Shown here one piece after another: positions 1-7,638 of a stretch of 21,475 bases of DNA. This DNA is from a virus. Within the stretch, counting starts at the first letter, position 1. Each line of letters starts with the position of its first letter. The DNA is taken from positions 1-21,475 of IMG/VR virus record IMGVR_UViG_3300033998_000382; one strand, 5' to 3'. The position numbers were made by a program, and so were the translations under genes. The notes beneath the pieces were generated by a model. The model was not told where the DNA came from, did not search any database, and saw only the letters and a program-made list of their open reading frames with translations.

Positions 1-284
1 GGCTCTGGTATAAAAAGGGTCGGGGTCACCCCCGCCGGCCTGGCCGATTGCACCTCGTAGTCGACCAAACGGGCCCACCGCAGAAGGCTTTCGTACTTAG
101 TAGCCGTATCTGGGAACAGCTCATGCTCTATCGCATCTAAGCGATATTCCTGCTTTTCAATCTGGTCCGCAAGGCACTCAAGCAGGATATTGCCGATGTG
201 TTTGGCCTCGGTGTCCCAGCTGGGCCAGCGCTGCTTCACGAACTGCTTTAGTTCTGTAAGGATCTGCTCATAGGTCCGGGCCAC
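1..284 (-). CDS. Baseplate J-like wedge protein (N-terminal part only)
   Basis: This is an open frame of 94 codons running off the left edge. It starts with GTG right after the TAA of the gp25-like gene, and a GGGAGGGGG run lies about 10 bases upstream. The N-terminal residues (ARTYEQILTELKQF, then WPSWDTEA and later RLDAIEHELFPDTATKYESL) fit the N-terminus of J-like baseplate assembly proteins of phage tails and extracellular contractile injection systems. In those, a helical segment with 'RLD' and 'TA' is followed by 'LLRWARLVDYE' and a Pro/Ala strand. Position after gp25 and spike genes is where gpJ/gp6-type wedge proteins usually lie. It would form the baseplate periphery linking the hub to tail fibres. 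The C-terminal part lies outside the window, so the J domain itself is not seen. Confidence 0.7.
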   Translation of the reverse strand, partial: MARTYEQILTELKQFVKQRWPSWDTEAKHIGNILLECLADQIEKQEYRLDAIEHELFPDTATKYESLLRWARLVDYEVQSARPAGVTPTLFIPE

Positions 285-653
285 TTACACACCCCCTCCC
301 AGTGTTATTTCGGTCGCTCTTGCTTCTCTTAGACCCACATCTGGGGCGCTCCACAAAATCCGTACCCGATAGGTAGCGCTCTCGTAGTCGTATGTTACCG
401 TCACTTCCTCCACCTTAGCCCGTGGCTCCCAGCGTTCTATGTCGTACTTAACCAGACCCGCAATCATTGCCTCCAGCTTGGGGCCAGGATTGCGAAAGAC
501 TACCAGCACAGCATGATTTCCGAATTCCGGCAACCTGGGATGCTCACCCGGTAACGTGGTCAGGATCACCCGGATTGCGGCGGCTATCTCTTCGGCTACG
601 TCGGCAGGATACTGAAATGCTCCGTCTCCTCTATGCTGCAATGGGTATAGCAC
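285..653 (-). CDS. gp25/gpW-like baseplate wedge protein
   Basis: This is a small baseplate wedge protein of the gpW/gp25 family, which joins inner baseplate to tail tube and sheath. The diagnostic stretch is LTTLPGEHPRLPEFGNHAVL followed about 45 residues later by ERWEPRAKVEEVTVTY. This matches the family pattern of 'L.T..GE....PEFG' and 'WEPR+.V..V'. The frame is open from a GTG at 677. I chose the GTG at 653 because GGAGG at 662-666 lies 8 bases upstream and because it begins just after the stop of the spike gene (659). That gives 122 aa, a normal length. The next gene begins directly at the stop (TAAGTG), so the genes are translationally coupled. Confidence 0.88.
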   Translation of the reverse strand: MLYPLQHRGDGAFQYPADVAEEIAAAIRVILTTLPGEHPRLPEFGNHAVLVVFRNPGPKLEAMIAGLVKYDIERWEPRAKVEEVTVTYDYESATYRVRILWSAPDVGLREARATEITLGGGV

Positions 654-658
654 CGGCT

Positions 659-1087
659 TCACCTCCAGAAGCCGCACCAGATCGGCTTATCCGGGTCCCC
701 GCCCTCGAATTCCACCCAAACCCCCGTGCCGGGTGGAATTTCCCAATCTCTTGGATCGGCACCCACGATTTTGGGCAACTTCTTCCGCGTTACCACCAAG
801 TAGTTACCGCTCGAAAGATAAGGTGTTGCAGGCGAGGTGTGTTCCTTGTCGGTATAAGCCGCGTCCACGTGCAGGTCGTCTATTACTCCGCCAGCGGAGC
901 CGGAAGTATACACAAGCTCTGGCGGTAACACCGGGTAGGCCCAGTGTTCCAAAGTTTTGAAACCGAAAAGGGCGGGCACCTGCACCTTTACCCGCCCTTT
1001 CCCCTCCGGATCTTTGCCCACCACGACTATGCCCCGGTACTTTCCATATATTTTCGGTTTCAGTTCAGGTAAGCGGTGACCGTCCAT
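659..1087 (-). CDS. gpV-like baseplate spike protein
   Basis: This is a 142-aa protein of the phage baseplate assembly V family: an OB-fold related to T4 gp5 N-terminus, VgrG tips and PAAR-type spikes. Visible signatures are the N-terminal 'GIVVVGKDPEGKGRVKVQVP' and the C-terminal 'GTGVWVEFEGGDPDKPIWCG', both typical of the OB-fold. It forms the membrane-piercing central spike or its base at the tail tip. It lacks any long C-terminal needle or lysozyme domain, so a separate protein may supply these. Its ATG is 8 bases after a GAGG and overlaps the 3' end of the gpD-like hub gene by 28 bases. That overlap, and the order D-V-gp25-J, are typical of contractile tail operons. Confidence 0.88.
   Translation of the reverse strand: MDGHRLPELKPKIYGKYRGIVVVGKDPEGKGRVKVQVPALFGFKTLEHWAYPVLPPELVYTSGSAGGVIDDLHVDAAYTDKEHTSPATPYLSSGNYLVVTRKKLPKIVGADPRDWEIPPGTGVWVEFEGGDPDKPIWCGFWR
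662..666 (-). promoter_or_regulatory. Ribosome binding site deciding the gp25-like start
   Basis: GGAGG on the minus strand overlaps the end of the spike gene and lies 8 bases upstream of GTG 653. It favours that codon over the GTG at 677, which has no Shine-Dalgarno. Confidence 0.6.
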
Positions 1088-1863
1088 GCTTCATGCCTCA
1101 CTTCATGTACACATTTAGTTACCCTGCGCTTGCTTCCGTCAGGCAATATCACGTTGCACCCCGCCCGGAGACCGGGTTGGCCCACGCATACCAGCTTTCC
1201 TTTCGGGTCCGCCGCTGCCAGTCGCTGCAAGTAGTCCCGGGCCTCCGCCGGGCTGTGAAACACTTCCGCTATTCTCGTTTCCACCCCTTCACCCACGGAC
1301 ACCTCAAAAGCCCTGCCGTCCGGAGTGAATCCCGCTGCCACATACTTTCTACCATCCGTCCTAGCTGGTCTCAGTTCTATTACGTGACTTATCTTCACTT
1401 CCGGCGGATCCGCTACATTAATGCTTCCGTCTCCATCCCGCCAGACAGGTATATTCCCTGCTAGGCGATATAGAAAAGCTATATCACTTTCGTTCTGAGC
1501 GTAAGTTCTATCTCCACCGCTAGCCGCTATTTTCCCAGTCTTTTCTCCTCTCTTGTTCAAAAGTTTTGTTATCGCAGCCTGGCGGGGACCGGGATAAACA
1601 TCTTGCGTTTTTGCCAGCCATTCCTTCCCAAATTCCCACGCAATAACTGTTACTGGTTCTCCATAGATTACCCGCCGGACTACGTAATTTGCTACCTTTT
1701 GCAGATTACCAGGAACTCCAAAAGTAGCACTTATCCTATCTCCTTCTTTGAATTTGATCTGTGCCTTGCTGTCCCAGTATACCGTGAGACCTCCGATTTC
1801 TTTCAAACTCGTCTCCCAGATTAATGACACAGGAGCAGCCTGAATACCCTCGACCACAATCAT
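1060..1863 (-). CDS. gpD-like baseplate hub protein
   Basis: This 267-aa protein resembles the late-control gpD / T4 gp27 / VgrG N-terminal hub family, which forms the trimeric adaptor between tail tube and spike. Supporting features are a beta-rich N-terminal half with 'EGDRISATFG', the central 'QNESDIAFLYRLAG' typical of hub proteins ('SD..FL.RLA'), and position directly upstream of the gpV-like spike. The ATG is preceded by AGGTGATTG, and its first bases overlap the stop of the LysM gene (ATGA), indicating tight coupling. It is shorter than many gpD proteins (about 330-390 aa), as is common in small Firmicutes tails. Confidence 0.8.
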   Translation of the reverse strand: MIVVEGIQAAPVSLIWETSLKEIGGLTVYWDSKAQIKFKEGDRISATFGVPGNLQKVANYVVRRVIYGEPVTVIAWEFGKEWLAKTQDVYPGPRQAAITKLLNKRGEKTGKIAASGGDRTYAQNESDIAFLYRLAGNIPVWRDGDGSINVADPPEVKISHVIELRPARTDGRKYVAAGFTPDGRAFEVSVGEGVETRIAEVFHSPAEARDYLQRLAAADPKGKLVCVGQPGLRAGCNVILPDGSKRRVTKCVHEVRHEAWTVTAYLN

Positions 1864-2078
1864 TGCTCAATCACCTGTAAAACGTCATTGTAATCGGGGA
1901 TGAGGATTACTGTTCCTGGCTGCGGCTCCTGAGTTGGGTCGTCAACTCCGTTAGCCGAGGCTATCGCCCACCACAGATGGGGGTTCTTATAGAAGCGGTT
2001 GGCCAGGTTGCACCATGTATCCCCGCTATCCGCGGTATAGGGCCGGCCTTTACCAAATAACTCTAACCTGTGCAACAT
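1860..2078 (-). CDS. LysM-domain tail protein (gpX/XkdP-like)
   Basis: This 72-aa protein is essentially one LysM-like module: 'GDTWCNLANRFYKNP', then 'LWWAIASANGVDDPT' and 'PGTVILIPD'. Proteins of this kind sit next to the hub in P2 (gpX), PBSX (xkdP) and extracellular injection systems. They bind the inner baseplate and peptidoglycan, or clamp the tube end. GAGGTGAG lies 4-5 bases upstream of the ATG. The stop overlaps the next start by one base. Confidence 0.88.
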   Translation of the reverse strand: MLHRLELFGKGRPYTADSGDTWCNLANRFYKNPHLWWAIASANGVDDPTQEPQPGTVILIPDYNDVLQVIEQ

Positions 2079-2082
2079 AATC

Positions 2083-2628
2083 TCACCTCACGATAATGCG
2101 TTCAACCTGAGGTACAGCCTTTTTAGGCCTTCCTTTGCTACGTACGGCCTGCCTAGCCTGTGCCTTTTTCTCTCCACCAGGTTTCGGTTGTGGCGGTGGG
2201 GCAGGCGTACCATAGTCCACCGTAGACTGTACCTCTACAGTGAGGTCCCGCGGTTTTAACGCTGGCGTCCAGGAGTTGTAGGTAACCCTCCATTCTCTTA
2301 TCCTGATAGGCATCTGGAAGCCGCCTATGGTGATAAAAGCCAAAGGAGGCACATTATCCGGCCCTGTTGGAAAGGCCAGGTAGCGGATAAACTCAACCTG
2401 CTTTGCTACGTCTCCCACATTACCCTGAGAGATAAACCTGCATACAAACCTGACCTGGCGGGGTCCTCCGTATTTAAACTGAAGTGGCGGGGCAACAGCC
2501 CCGCTCACTTCCGGTTCATCGTATATAGCGGACTTCAAGTCCTCTAGCAAATGCGGGTTGGAGAGAAACTCTATCACTTCTCCTGTGTCCATTCGAGTCA
2601 GCATAGCACGTTCGGGTTTCTGGATCAC
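2083..2628 (-). CDS. CIS-tube-like tail/baseplate adaptor protein
   Basis: This is a 181-aa protein placed between the tape measure and the LysM gene. The first 140 residues are beta-rich and carry features of the 'contractile injection system tube' N-terminal domain family (T4 gp53/gp54-like caps): 'IEFLSNPHLLEDLKSAIY', 'GGPRQVRFVCRF', 'PPLAFITIGGFQMPIRIREW', and 'LKPRDLTVEVQSTV'. In many relatives this domain is fused to LysM; here LysM is the next, separate gene. The last about 40 residues are Pro/Lys/Arg-rich and probably flexible. The GTG start overlaps the stop of the tape measure gene by GTGA. The family call rests on pattern and position. Confidence 0.68.
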   Translation of the reverse strand: MIQKPERAMLTRMDTGEVIEFLSNPHLLEDLKSAIYDEPEVSGAVAPPLQFKYGGPRQVRFVCRFISQGNVGDVAKQVEFIRYLAFPTGPDNVPPLAFITIGGFQMPIRIREWRVTYNSWTPALKPRDLTVEVQSTVDYGTPAPPPQPKPGGEKKAQARQAVRSKGRPKKAVPQVERIIVR

Positions 2629-5600
2629 GCCGGCACCACCCGCCTCGCCTGCATATCTTCAATGAACTCGATAACCGTTTCGGCAATTACTCGGCCATCG
2701 AGCACCAACTTAACAGGCTGTCTGGTAACTACCTGGGGTGTAGCCGCAGAAGCTACTTCGCTCCGTTCCTGCTTTACCCTAGTCACAATGACCGGTGGGG
2801 TAGCCAGCGTTCCAACACTTACCGGAGCCACCGGTGCAGCTGGTGCGGGGAAAGAATAAGCCACCGCCATCTTTACCTGTGGCTCGGCGGAAAGGCTGGA
2901 AAGGCGCCGGAAATCGGCGCTAAGCTGCATTACCGTAGCCTGGGAGACCTCCATGATACTAGTTAGGGCCCGCTCGATGTAGGAAGGCGAATGGATACCC
3001 AGGCCCGCTTTGAAGCCTTCCCAGAGGTTGCTAGCCGCAGTTCTAGCGGCACTCCAAAAATCATTGACTTTACTGCTTATTGTGTTTATTACCTGTTGCA
3101 AAATCTCCAAAACCTTCCCCGGCAATCCAGCGATAGTATCGACCATCCCCCTGACGATGTTAGAGCCGGCCTGGTACGCAGCCTGCCATAGTTCTGTAGC
3201 CCTGCTAACAATTGCATTAACTATGCCAGATAAGAACGCTCCAACCGATACTCTAACCAGCTCCCATGTATTAACTGCCGCCTGCCGTACACCGTCCCAC
3301 GTTTTTGCAAACCAGTCAACGACCACAGGACCCCATTCGGCCAACTTCTGGCTGATGGCTCCGGCAAGCCAATTGACTATATCCTGCCCTACTCTCACAA
3401 TGCCCAGGGCCAATGTTGCCGGCAAACCAATTATTATTGCTGCTAGACCGATGACCAAGTACTTGCCTACCTTGCTGAGGTCGATTTTAGTAAACCCTTC
3501 TGGTATAGCCTCCGCCAGCGATCTCCCGACTTCCTGTCCGACTGGCTTAACATCCGTTCCCAACCGAGAAGCCCAGGACCTAACCGATTCCACAATTCGG
3601 TTCGGTAATTCTTTGAACCAGGCAATAATGTTCTGGAATCCGCTTCTGAGACCCTCTGCAACCTTACCCGGCCACTCGCGGACTCCAGCAGCCCAATTAG
3701 AAAGCGCTTCCCTGGCGTTTTGGAGTGCTTGCCGGAGCGAAGTGGCTATACCTTGCCCCCACTCGCGTATTGCCGTCACCGTGCGCCCTGGCAACTCCTT
3801 GAACCAAGTGACGATAGTGTCTACCCACGAAGTAACCGTAGATATAATCCTTTTTTTCGTCTCGCGACCCCAATCAACTACAGCTTCGTACCACTCGGTA
3901 ATGGTGTTGCTGACTTGCTTACGTACCTGCTGGCCCCATTCCCAAGTAGCCTTAATCCAGCCTGTAAGGCCCTCTACTAACCGCTTTCCGGCAGCGGTTA
4001 TCTTATTCCAAACTACTTCGGGAATCTGGTCCAAACTTTCCAGCGGCGCATTTAAGAGATAGGAATATAACTTGACCAAAATCCCCTCAATGCCGCCAGA
4101 GGTCAGCTCTTTAAGTTTCTCTGTTATCTTGCTCCAAATATCTTTGAAAAAGTTGTAGACAGGAGCAACCAGTCTTCCTGCCGTTTCTCCAATGTTATAC
4201 AAGCCCTGCAAGAGATTATCCCACGTAAAGAACCGCTTCAGAGAATCCCACTTCTCAAGCAGCTTCGTTTTGGCCCCTTCAAAGGTGCCAACAACCCTAT
4301 CCCAAGCTCCTTTAACTGCGGTCTTGATTTTATCCCAGTGCTCTGCTATAAGTAATGGAACTCCGATAACCGGCAGGAATGCAGCCAGCAAGTATTTTCC
4401 CCAGGCCGGAAGGCCAGAGAACCACCCAGTTAACTTACCCCACCAGTCAGCTATAACAGCCTTCACCTTTTCCCAATGTCGTAACAGGAAATATATCCCG
4501 GTAGCTAGCCCGGCAATCGCCGCTATGACCAGGCCTATTGGGTTGGCACTCAGGGCCGCATTAAGCACCCACTGCGCCCCGGCCCAGGCAAGGGTAGCCA
4601 CGCGGACCACCATCATGGCCCCGGCATGGGCCAACGCTGCGGCTCTTGCGCCCCACGTTGCCAACTCCGTCGCCAGCATGCCCGTCCGTAGCGCCACGAG
4701 CCCCTGGACGAATGACGGTATCACGAGGAGTACTGCCCCACCGAATAGAGCCAAAGCCGAGCCCCCTACCAGGACCCAAGCCGCCGTCTTTTGTAAACCC
4801 TCCGGCATCCGGTTAAAAATGTCTACGCCCCTTTCTATAATTCCAGCAATGGCCTTAAACGTAGGAGCTAGAGTATTCCCGATGGTAAGCCCGACAGCTT
4901 CTATTGAACCCCGCAGCTGCTCCATCGCTCCGTTTAAGCCGCTCATTTGCACTTCTGCCGCATTCTGGGCCGCTCCAGCACTGCCCTCCAGCTTCTTCTG
5001 CCAGTATTCCAGGGCGTTGGCTCCCCGTAAGGTAACCTCCCGGCCGTCGATCATGGCCTTTGCCTGGGCATTCAGACCGGCAGCAACAGCCCGGATCCCG
5101 TCGGTGCCGAAGATAGTCGCTAAAACGTAGTCCTGAAAGGCCTTAGTCCCTTGTGCCGCCGCCTGGGTGAGACCCAGAGCTTGGTCTTTTGTAAGACCGT
5201 ATGCCTGGGCCAGCCCTTTTAACTGATCATCAGATGCTCCAGCAAAGGACGCGAACTGATTTACCAGTTTACCGGCAGCAGCAAAGGATAATTCAAATTC
5301 CCGGATGATCTGCGGCCACGGCTTCATGTTGCCCTGAGCATCGCGGAGCTTGATGCCCAGCACGTTCATAATATTCGAGGCCTCGGATGTAGGAGCTATA
5401 AGGGACATCAACGCTGATTTCATCGAGGTGGCTGCATCCTGGGCCGAACCGATGACGTTTCGGGCAGCCATCAGGCCGGCCAAGGCTGCTTCCAAGGATT
5501 GCCCAACCTGCCCCGCTACTCCGGCCACGGAGCCCAGAGCTGCATCAAATTCGTTAGCCTTGAGCATTGAATTCTGGATAGCAGCAGTAAAAACATCCGC

Positions 5601-6185
5601 CACATGGGCCGCGTCACTCATTTGCAGTCTGAACCCCTGAATGGCGGCAACTATCGCCCGGGTCGCCTCCGGCATTTGGATAGCACCTGCGGCCGCAAAA
5701 TCGGCTATCGGCCGGAGCAGTGCCTTAACATCCTCAGCAGCAGAGACACCGGCCGAAGCTATCTCATACATTGCTTCAGCGACTTCCCGGGCCGAGAACT
5801 TGGTATCTGCCCCGACCTTGATGGCGTATTTACTCAAGTCTTTGAATTGTTCTTCCGTCCATTGGGCTACAGACCTCGCATTAAGCATTTGTTGTTCAAA
5901 GTCGCCAAAACTCTTAACAGCAAAACCCGCGGCAGCCAGTCCCGCAGTTCCAACGCCCATAAGCGCCAAACCAGTGTTGCGGAGGGCAGCCTGCACTCTC
6001 TCGTCGCCCAGGGCCCCCAGCTTCGGCTGGATCTGGTCCAGGCTGGCTTTGGTCTTGTAGTACATCTCTTCGGCATCAGCCGTGATGTTTTTCATAGCCC
6101 TATCAATTCTCTCAAGGCCCAGCGTAGCGTCGTCTTTCACGAAGAAATGAAACCCCAGGCCCATCAAATTGAAATTGAGCGCCAC
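2625..6185 (-). CDS. Phage tail tape measure protein
   Basis: This is an 1186-aa tape measure protein that sets tail length, fills the tube and is ejected with DNA. The N-terminal about 400 residues are the TP901-type core, rich in Ala/Gly with 'FSAREVAEAMYEIASAGVSA' and 'GLMAARNVIGSAQDAATSMK'. Hydrophobic, potentially membrane-inserting stretches lie near residues 467-490, 543-565 and 905-925. Residues about 728-877 hold tandem 22-residue units with tryptophans. The C-terminus carries 'GLGIHSPSYIERA', a common tape measure ending motif. At about 0.15 nm per residue the tail would be near 175 nm long (inference). The GTG start follows AAGGAGGGTAG, and that TAG is the stop of the chaperone extension. 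Confidence 0.95.
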   Translation of the reverse strand: MALNFNLMGLGFHFFVKDDATLGLERIDRAMKNITADAEEMYYKTKASLDQIQPKLGALGDERVQAALRNTGLALMGVGTAGLAAAGFAVKSFGDFEQQMLNARSVAQWTEEQFKDLSKYAIKVGADTKFSAREVAEAMYEIASAGVSAAEDVKALLRPIADFAAAGAIQMPEATRAIVAAIQGFRLQMSDAAHVADVFTAAIQNSMLKANEFDAALGSVAGVAGQVGQSLEAALAGLMAARNVIGSAQDAATSMKSALMSLIAPTSEASNIMNVLGIKLRDAQGNMKPWPQIIREFELSFAAAGKLVNQFASFAGASDDQLKGLAQAYGLTKDQALGLTQAAAQGTKAFQDYVLATIFGTDGIRAVAAGLNAQAKAMIDGREVTLRGANALEYWQKKLEGSAGAAQNAAEVQMSGLNGAMEQLRGSIEAVGLTIGNTLAPTFKAIAGIIERGVDIFNRMPEGLQKTAAWVLVGGSALALFGGAVLLVIPSFVQGLVALRTGMLATELATWGARAAALAHAGAMMVVRVATLAWAGAQWVLNAALSANPIGLVIAAIAGLATGIYFLLRHWEKVKAVIADWWGKLTGWFSGLPAWGKYLLAAFLPVIGVPLLIAEHWDKIKTAVKGAWDRVVGTFEGAKTKLLEKWDSLKRFFTWDNLLQGLYNIGETAGRLVAPVYNFFKDIWSKITEKLKELTSGGIEGILVKLYSYLLNAPLESLDQIPEVVWNKITAAGKRLVEGLTGWIKATWEWGQQVRKQVSNTITEWYEAVVDWGRETKKRIISTVTSWVDTIVTWFKELPGRTVTAIREWGQGIATSLRQALQNAREALSNWAAGVREWPGKVAEGLRSGFQNIIAWFKELPNRIVESVRSWASRLGTDVKPVGQEVGRSLAEAIPEGFTKIDLSKVGKYLVIGLAAIIIGLPATLALGIVRVGQDIVNWLAGAISQKLAEWGPVVVDWFAKTWDGVRQAAVNTWELVRVSVGAFLSGIVNAIVSRATELWQAAYQAGSNIVRGMVDTIAGLPGKVLEILQQVINTISSKVNDFWSAARTAASNLWEGFKAGLGIHSPSYIERALTSIMEVSQATVMQLSADFRRLSSLSAEPQVKMAVAYSFPAPAAPVAPVSVGTLATPPVIVTRVKQERSEVASAATPQVVTRQPVKLVLDGRVIAETVIEFIEDMQARRVVPA
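3555..4004 (-). repeat. 22-residue (66-bp) Trp repeat in the tape measure gene
   Basis: Reading residues 728-877 of the tape measure gives about seven degenerate units. The spacing is Trp, 14 residues, Trp, 6 residues, then the next unit. Two units share 'WFKELP(G/N)R', and one unit is shortened to 18 residues. DNA identity between units is only moderate, so these are old protein-level repeats and not recent duplications. Confidence 0.75.
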
Positions 6186-6188
6186 CGG

Positions 6189-6428
6189 CTACCCTCCTTT
6201 CATGGCGTCATATTCTTCCTGTAGCCGCTCTATTAACTGCTCGTACAGCTGGAGTCTCCACCGCACGGGCATCTTCATAATCTCGGAGAACGGCTGCCCC
6301 AGGCCGCTGCCCATTGTGGTATACATAAGCCAGAATATTTGCTCCGCCAAGGCCTCCGGCGAGGTGTTGCACAGAAAGTCTACCGCCAACTGGGCGGCCT
6401 CGTGGTCCTTATTATCCCCGTCGGCAGT
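6189..6428 (-). CDS. Tail assembly chaperone, frameshift extension (T part)
   Basis: This is the -1 frame segment read after ribosomes slip at 6428-6434. It adds 79 residues beginning TADGDNKDHEAAQLAVDFL to the upstream chaperone, giving a fusion of about 315 aa. The segment contains 'EQIFWLMYTTMG' and 'FSEIMKMPVRWRLQLYEQL', resembling the short helical proteins (DUF6760-like) found just before tape measures, which recruit the tape measure during tail assembly. No ATG with a good ribosome site starts it independently; the first possible start is a TTG at 6389 without a clear Shine-Dalgarno. It ends in TAG inside the ribosome binding site of the tape measure gene. Confidence 0.82.
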   Translation of the reverse strand, partial: TADGDNKDHEAAQLAVDFLCNTSPEALAEQIFWLMYTTMGSGLGQPFSEIMKMPVRWRLQLYEQLIERLQEEYDAMKGG

Positions 6429-7135
6429 AAAAAACCCTGCCCTGCCAGGGGTAGGTCCATATCAAAGACGTTCCAGCACTCCGGGCACTCGACAGCAATA
6501 CCCGTGTTCACGCCGCACTCTCGCGCCTCCACCTCTCCACGGAAGGCTGCCGCGTCCGAGGCAGGGAGATCCGCAAACGCCTTGCGGGTGACCATCTTCT
6601 CGCCCTCAATCTCCACCACCCGGAGAAGCATGATCGAAGTCATCAAAGCGTCCGGGTGCTCCCGGCGCAAAACCGCCATCTTCTGCTCGTCCCGGCCGCG
6701 AAGCATCCGCCACTTTATCGTTTTGCCCGATTTAGGCAGGGTAAAGGTAAAGGTGTGCTCCGGCTTCGCGTATTCTGGGTCCTCAAGGTACCTCACCTTT
6801 AGGTCACCCAGGTTTTCTTCCCATTCAAATCTGGCGTTGCACCGCGGGCAGGTTACCCGAAAAACAAACTCATCACCATAGGTTATCCGACGCAGCTGGA
6901 TAAGGGCGAAAACCCTGTCGCCCACCAGCATGTCAGTTACGTCCACGCCCGGGGTAACAAGGCAAGCCTGCAGGACCTTGTTGAGAGCCTCCCACTCCCT
7001 ACCCTGCCGGTGGTTCAATAGCATATCCTCTTCGGCCGTGGTCATCTCCCGCAGTTCGCCTTCCCACCTTCCGGGAAAAAGAAATACACCCGGCCTGATT
7101 TCAGCTTCAGCTAAAGTCTTGGGCAGTTCGATCAC
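6380..7135 (-). CDS. Tail assembly chaperone (G part), zinc-ribbon type
   Basis: This 251-aa protein sits between tail tube and tape measure, the fixed place of tail assembly chaperones in long-tailed phages. It resembles the T4 gp26/gp51-type baseplate/chaperone proteins of contractile tails in having two distant CxxC pairs (CPRC at residues 96-99 and CPEC at 217-220) that could bind zinc. Middle motifs are 'LVGDRVFALIQLRRITYGDEF' (inside which the helix LQLRR-type pattern is common) and 'DALMTSIMLLRV'. Near the C-terminus the T-TTT-TTA slippery site allows a -1 shift, so the protein is made in a short form ending PPSWR and a long fused form. The ATG lies 9 bases after AGGGAGGG. Confidence 0.82.
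   Translation of the reverse strand: MIELPKTLAEAEIRPGVFLFPGRWEGELREMTTAEEDMLLNHRQGREWEALNKVLQACLVTPGVDVTDMLVGDRVFALIQLRRITYGDEFVFRVTCPRCNARFEWEENLGDLKVRYLEDPEYAKPEHTFTFTLPKSGKTIKWRMLRGRDEQKMAVLRREHPDALMTSIMLLRVVEIEGEKMVTRKAFADLPASDAAAFRGEVEARECGVNTGIAVECPECWNVFDMDLPLAGQGFLLPTGIIRTTRPPSWR
6428..6434 (-). promoter_or_regulatory. -1 programmed ribosomal frameshift site T-TTT-TTA
   Basis: On the minus strand the chaperone frame reads GGT TTT TTA, so T TTT TTA sits exactly in the X-XXY-YYZ register for tandem -1 slippage. After slipping, the next codon is ACT, and the frame stays open for 79 codons to the TAG at 6189. A G-rich tract (GGCAGGGCAGGG) just upstream could act as an internal Shine-Dalgarno-like stimulator, and GGCAG can pair with CTGCC downstream. 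Both stimulators are inference. Confidence 0.88.
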
Positions 7136-7157
7136 TCTAATCCCTCCCTAATAGTTT

Positions 7158-7179
7158 AAAAACCCGCTTTTTATGCGGG
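7158..7179 (-). terminator. Intrinsic terminator/attenuator after the tail tube gene
   Basis: The minus strand reads CCCGC, a 7-base loop ATAAAAA, GCGGG, then TTTTT. The TAA stop of the tube gene is in the loop, so the hairpin covers the end of the gene. It would lower transcription of the chaperone, tape measure and baseplate genes relative to sheath and tube. The 5-bp stem is short, so partial read-through is expected. Confidence 0.75.
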
Positions 7180-7626
7180 CTCAAAGTAATCAATAGCCAG
7201 AGTAACTTTGCGGATCAGTTTTTCGTTGGAGGTGTTATCCCACTCGCCTGCTACAAATTCCTTCGGCCAGGCGCCGTAGACGTTCCAGCGCTGAACTTCT
7301 CGACCGGCCCGGTCTAGCTGGATAATTGAGAGGTTGCGCTTGTAATCGGATGGATCCGCGCCCCCCGTTTCCTGGGCGGCGTCTAGAACTTGCTTGAACC
7401 AGTTATAAATCTCCAGGTTCTCGGTAGCTCCGTATTCCAGCGTTATATCCTCGAATTTACCCATACCCGGGCTCTTGTCGGGCAACAAGGCACCGCCTTC
7501 GAGGTGTTCAATTGTTTCTACCGATGCTTTCAACTCGCTGCACTTCTGGAAACCTGTCTGAGTTATTCCGTCTATCTCCACAAGAAACTTAAACCGGTCC
7601 AGGTACCTCCGCGCTTTGCCAGCCAT
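7171..7626 (-). CDS. Tail tube protein (T4 gp19-like)
   Basis: This 151-aa protein forms the inner rigid tube of the contractile tail. It fits the T4 gp19 / injection-system tube family: 'RFKFLVEIDGITQTGFQKCS' at the start, 'EHLEGGALLPDKSPG', 'FEDITLEYGAT', 'IYNWFKQVLDA', and near the end 'RWNVYGAWPKEF' with 'IRKVTLAIDYFEP'. It directly follows the sheath gene, the standard order. The ATG has AGGGGGTGAGG upstream. Its stop codon lies in the loop of an intrinsic terminator hairpin. The family is closer to gp19/eCIS tubes than to the P2 FII type. Confidence 0.93.
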   Translation of the reverse strand: MAGKARRYLDRFKFLVEIDGITQTGFQKCSELKASVETIEHLEGGALLPDKSPGMGKFEDITLEYGATENLEIYNWFKQVLDAAQETGGADPSDYKRNLSIIQLDRAGREVQRWNVYGAWPKEFVAGEWDNTSNEKLIRKVTLAIDYFEPA

Positions 7627-7638
7627 TTACCTCACCCC

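Noticed and set aside
3010-4062. Long plus-strand open frame of 350 codons
   Set aside because: It lies fully inside the tape measure gene on the other strand, lacks a ribosome site and has low-complexity Ser/Thr/Pro composition expected from a reversed Ala/Trp-rich coding region.
4192-5130. Plus-strand open frame of 312 codons
   Set aside because: It is antisense to the conserved tape measure core; composition is Ala/Ser/Pro-rich without recognisable motifs.
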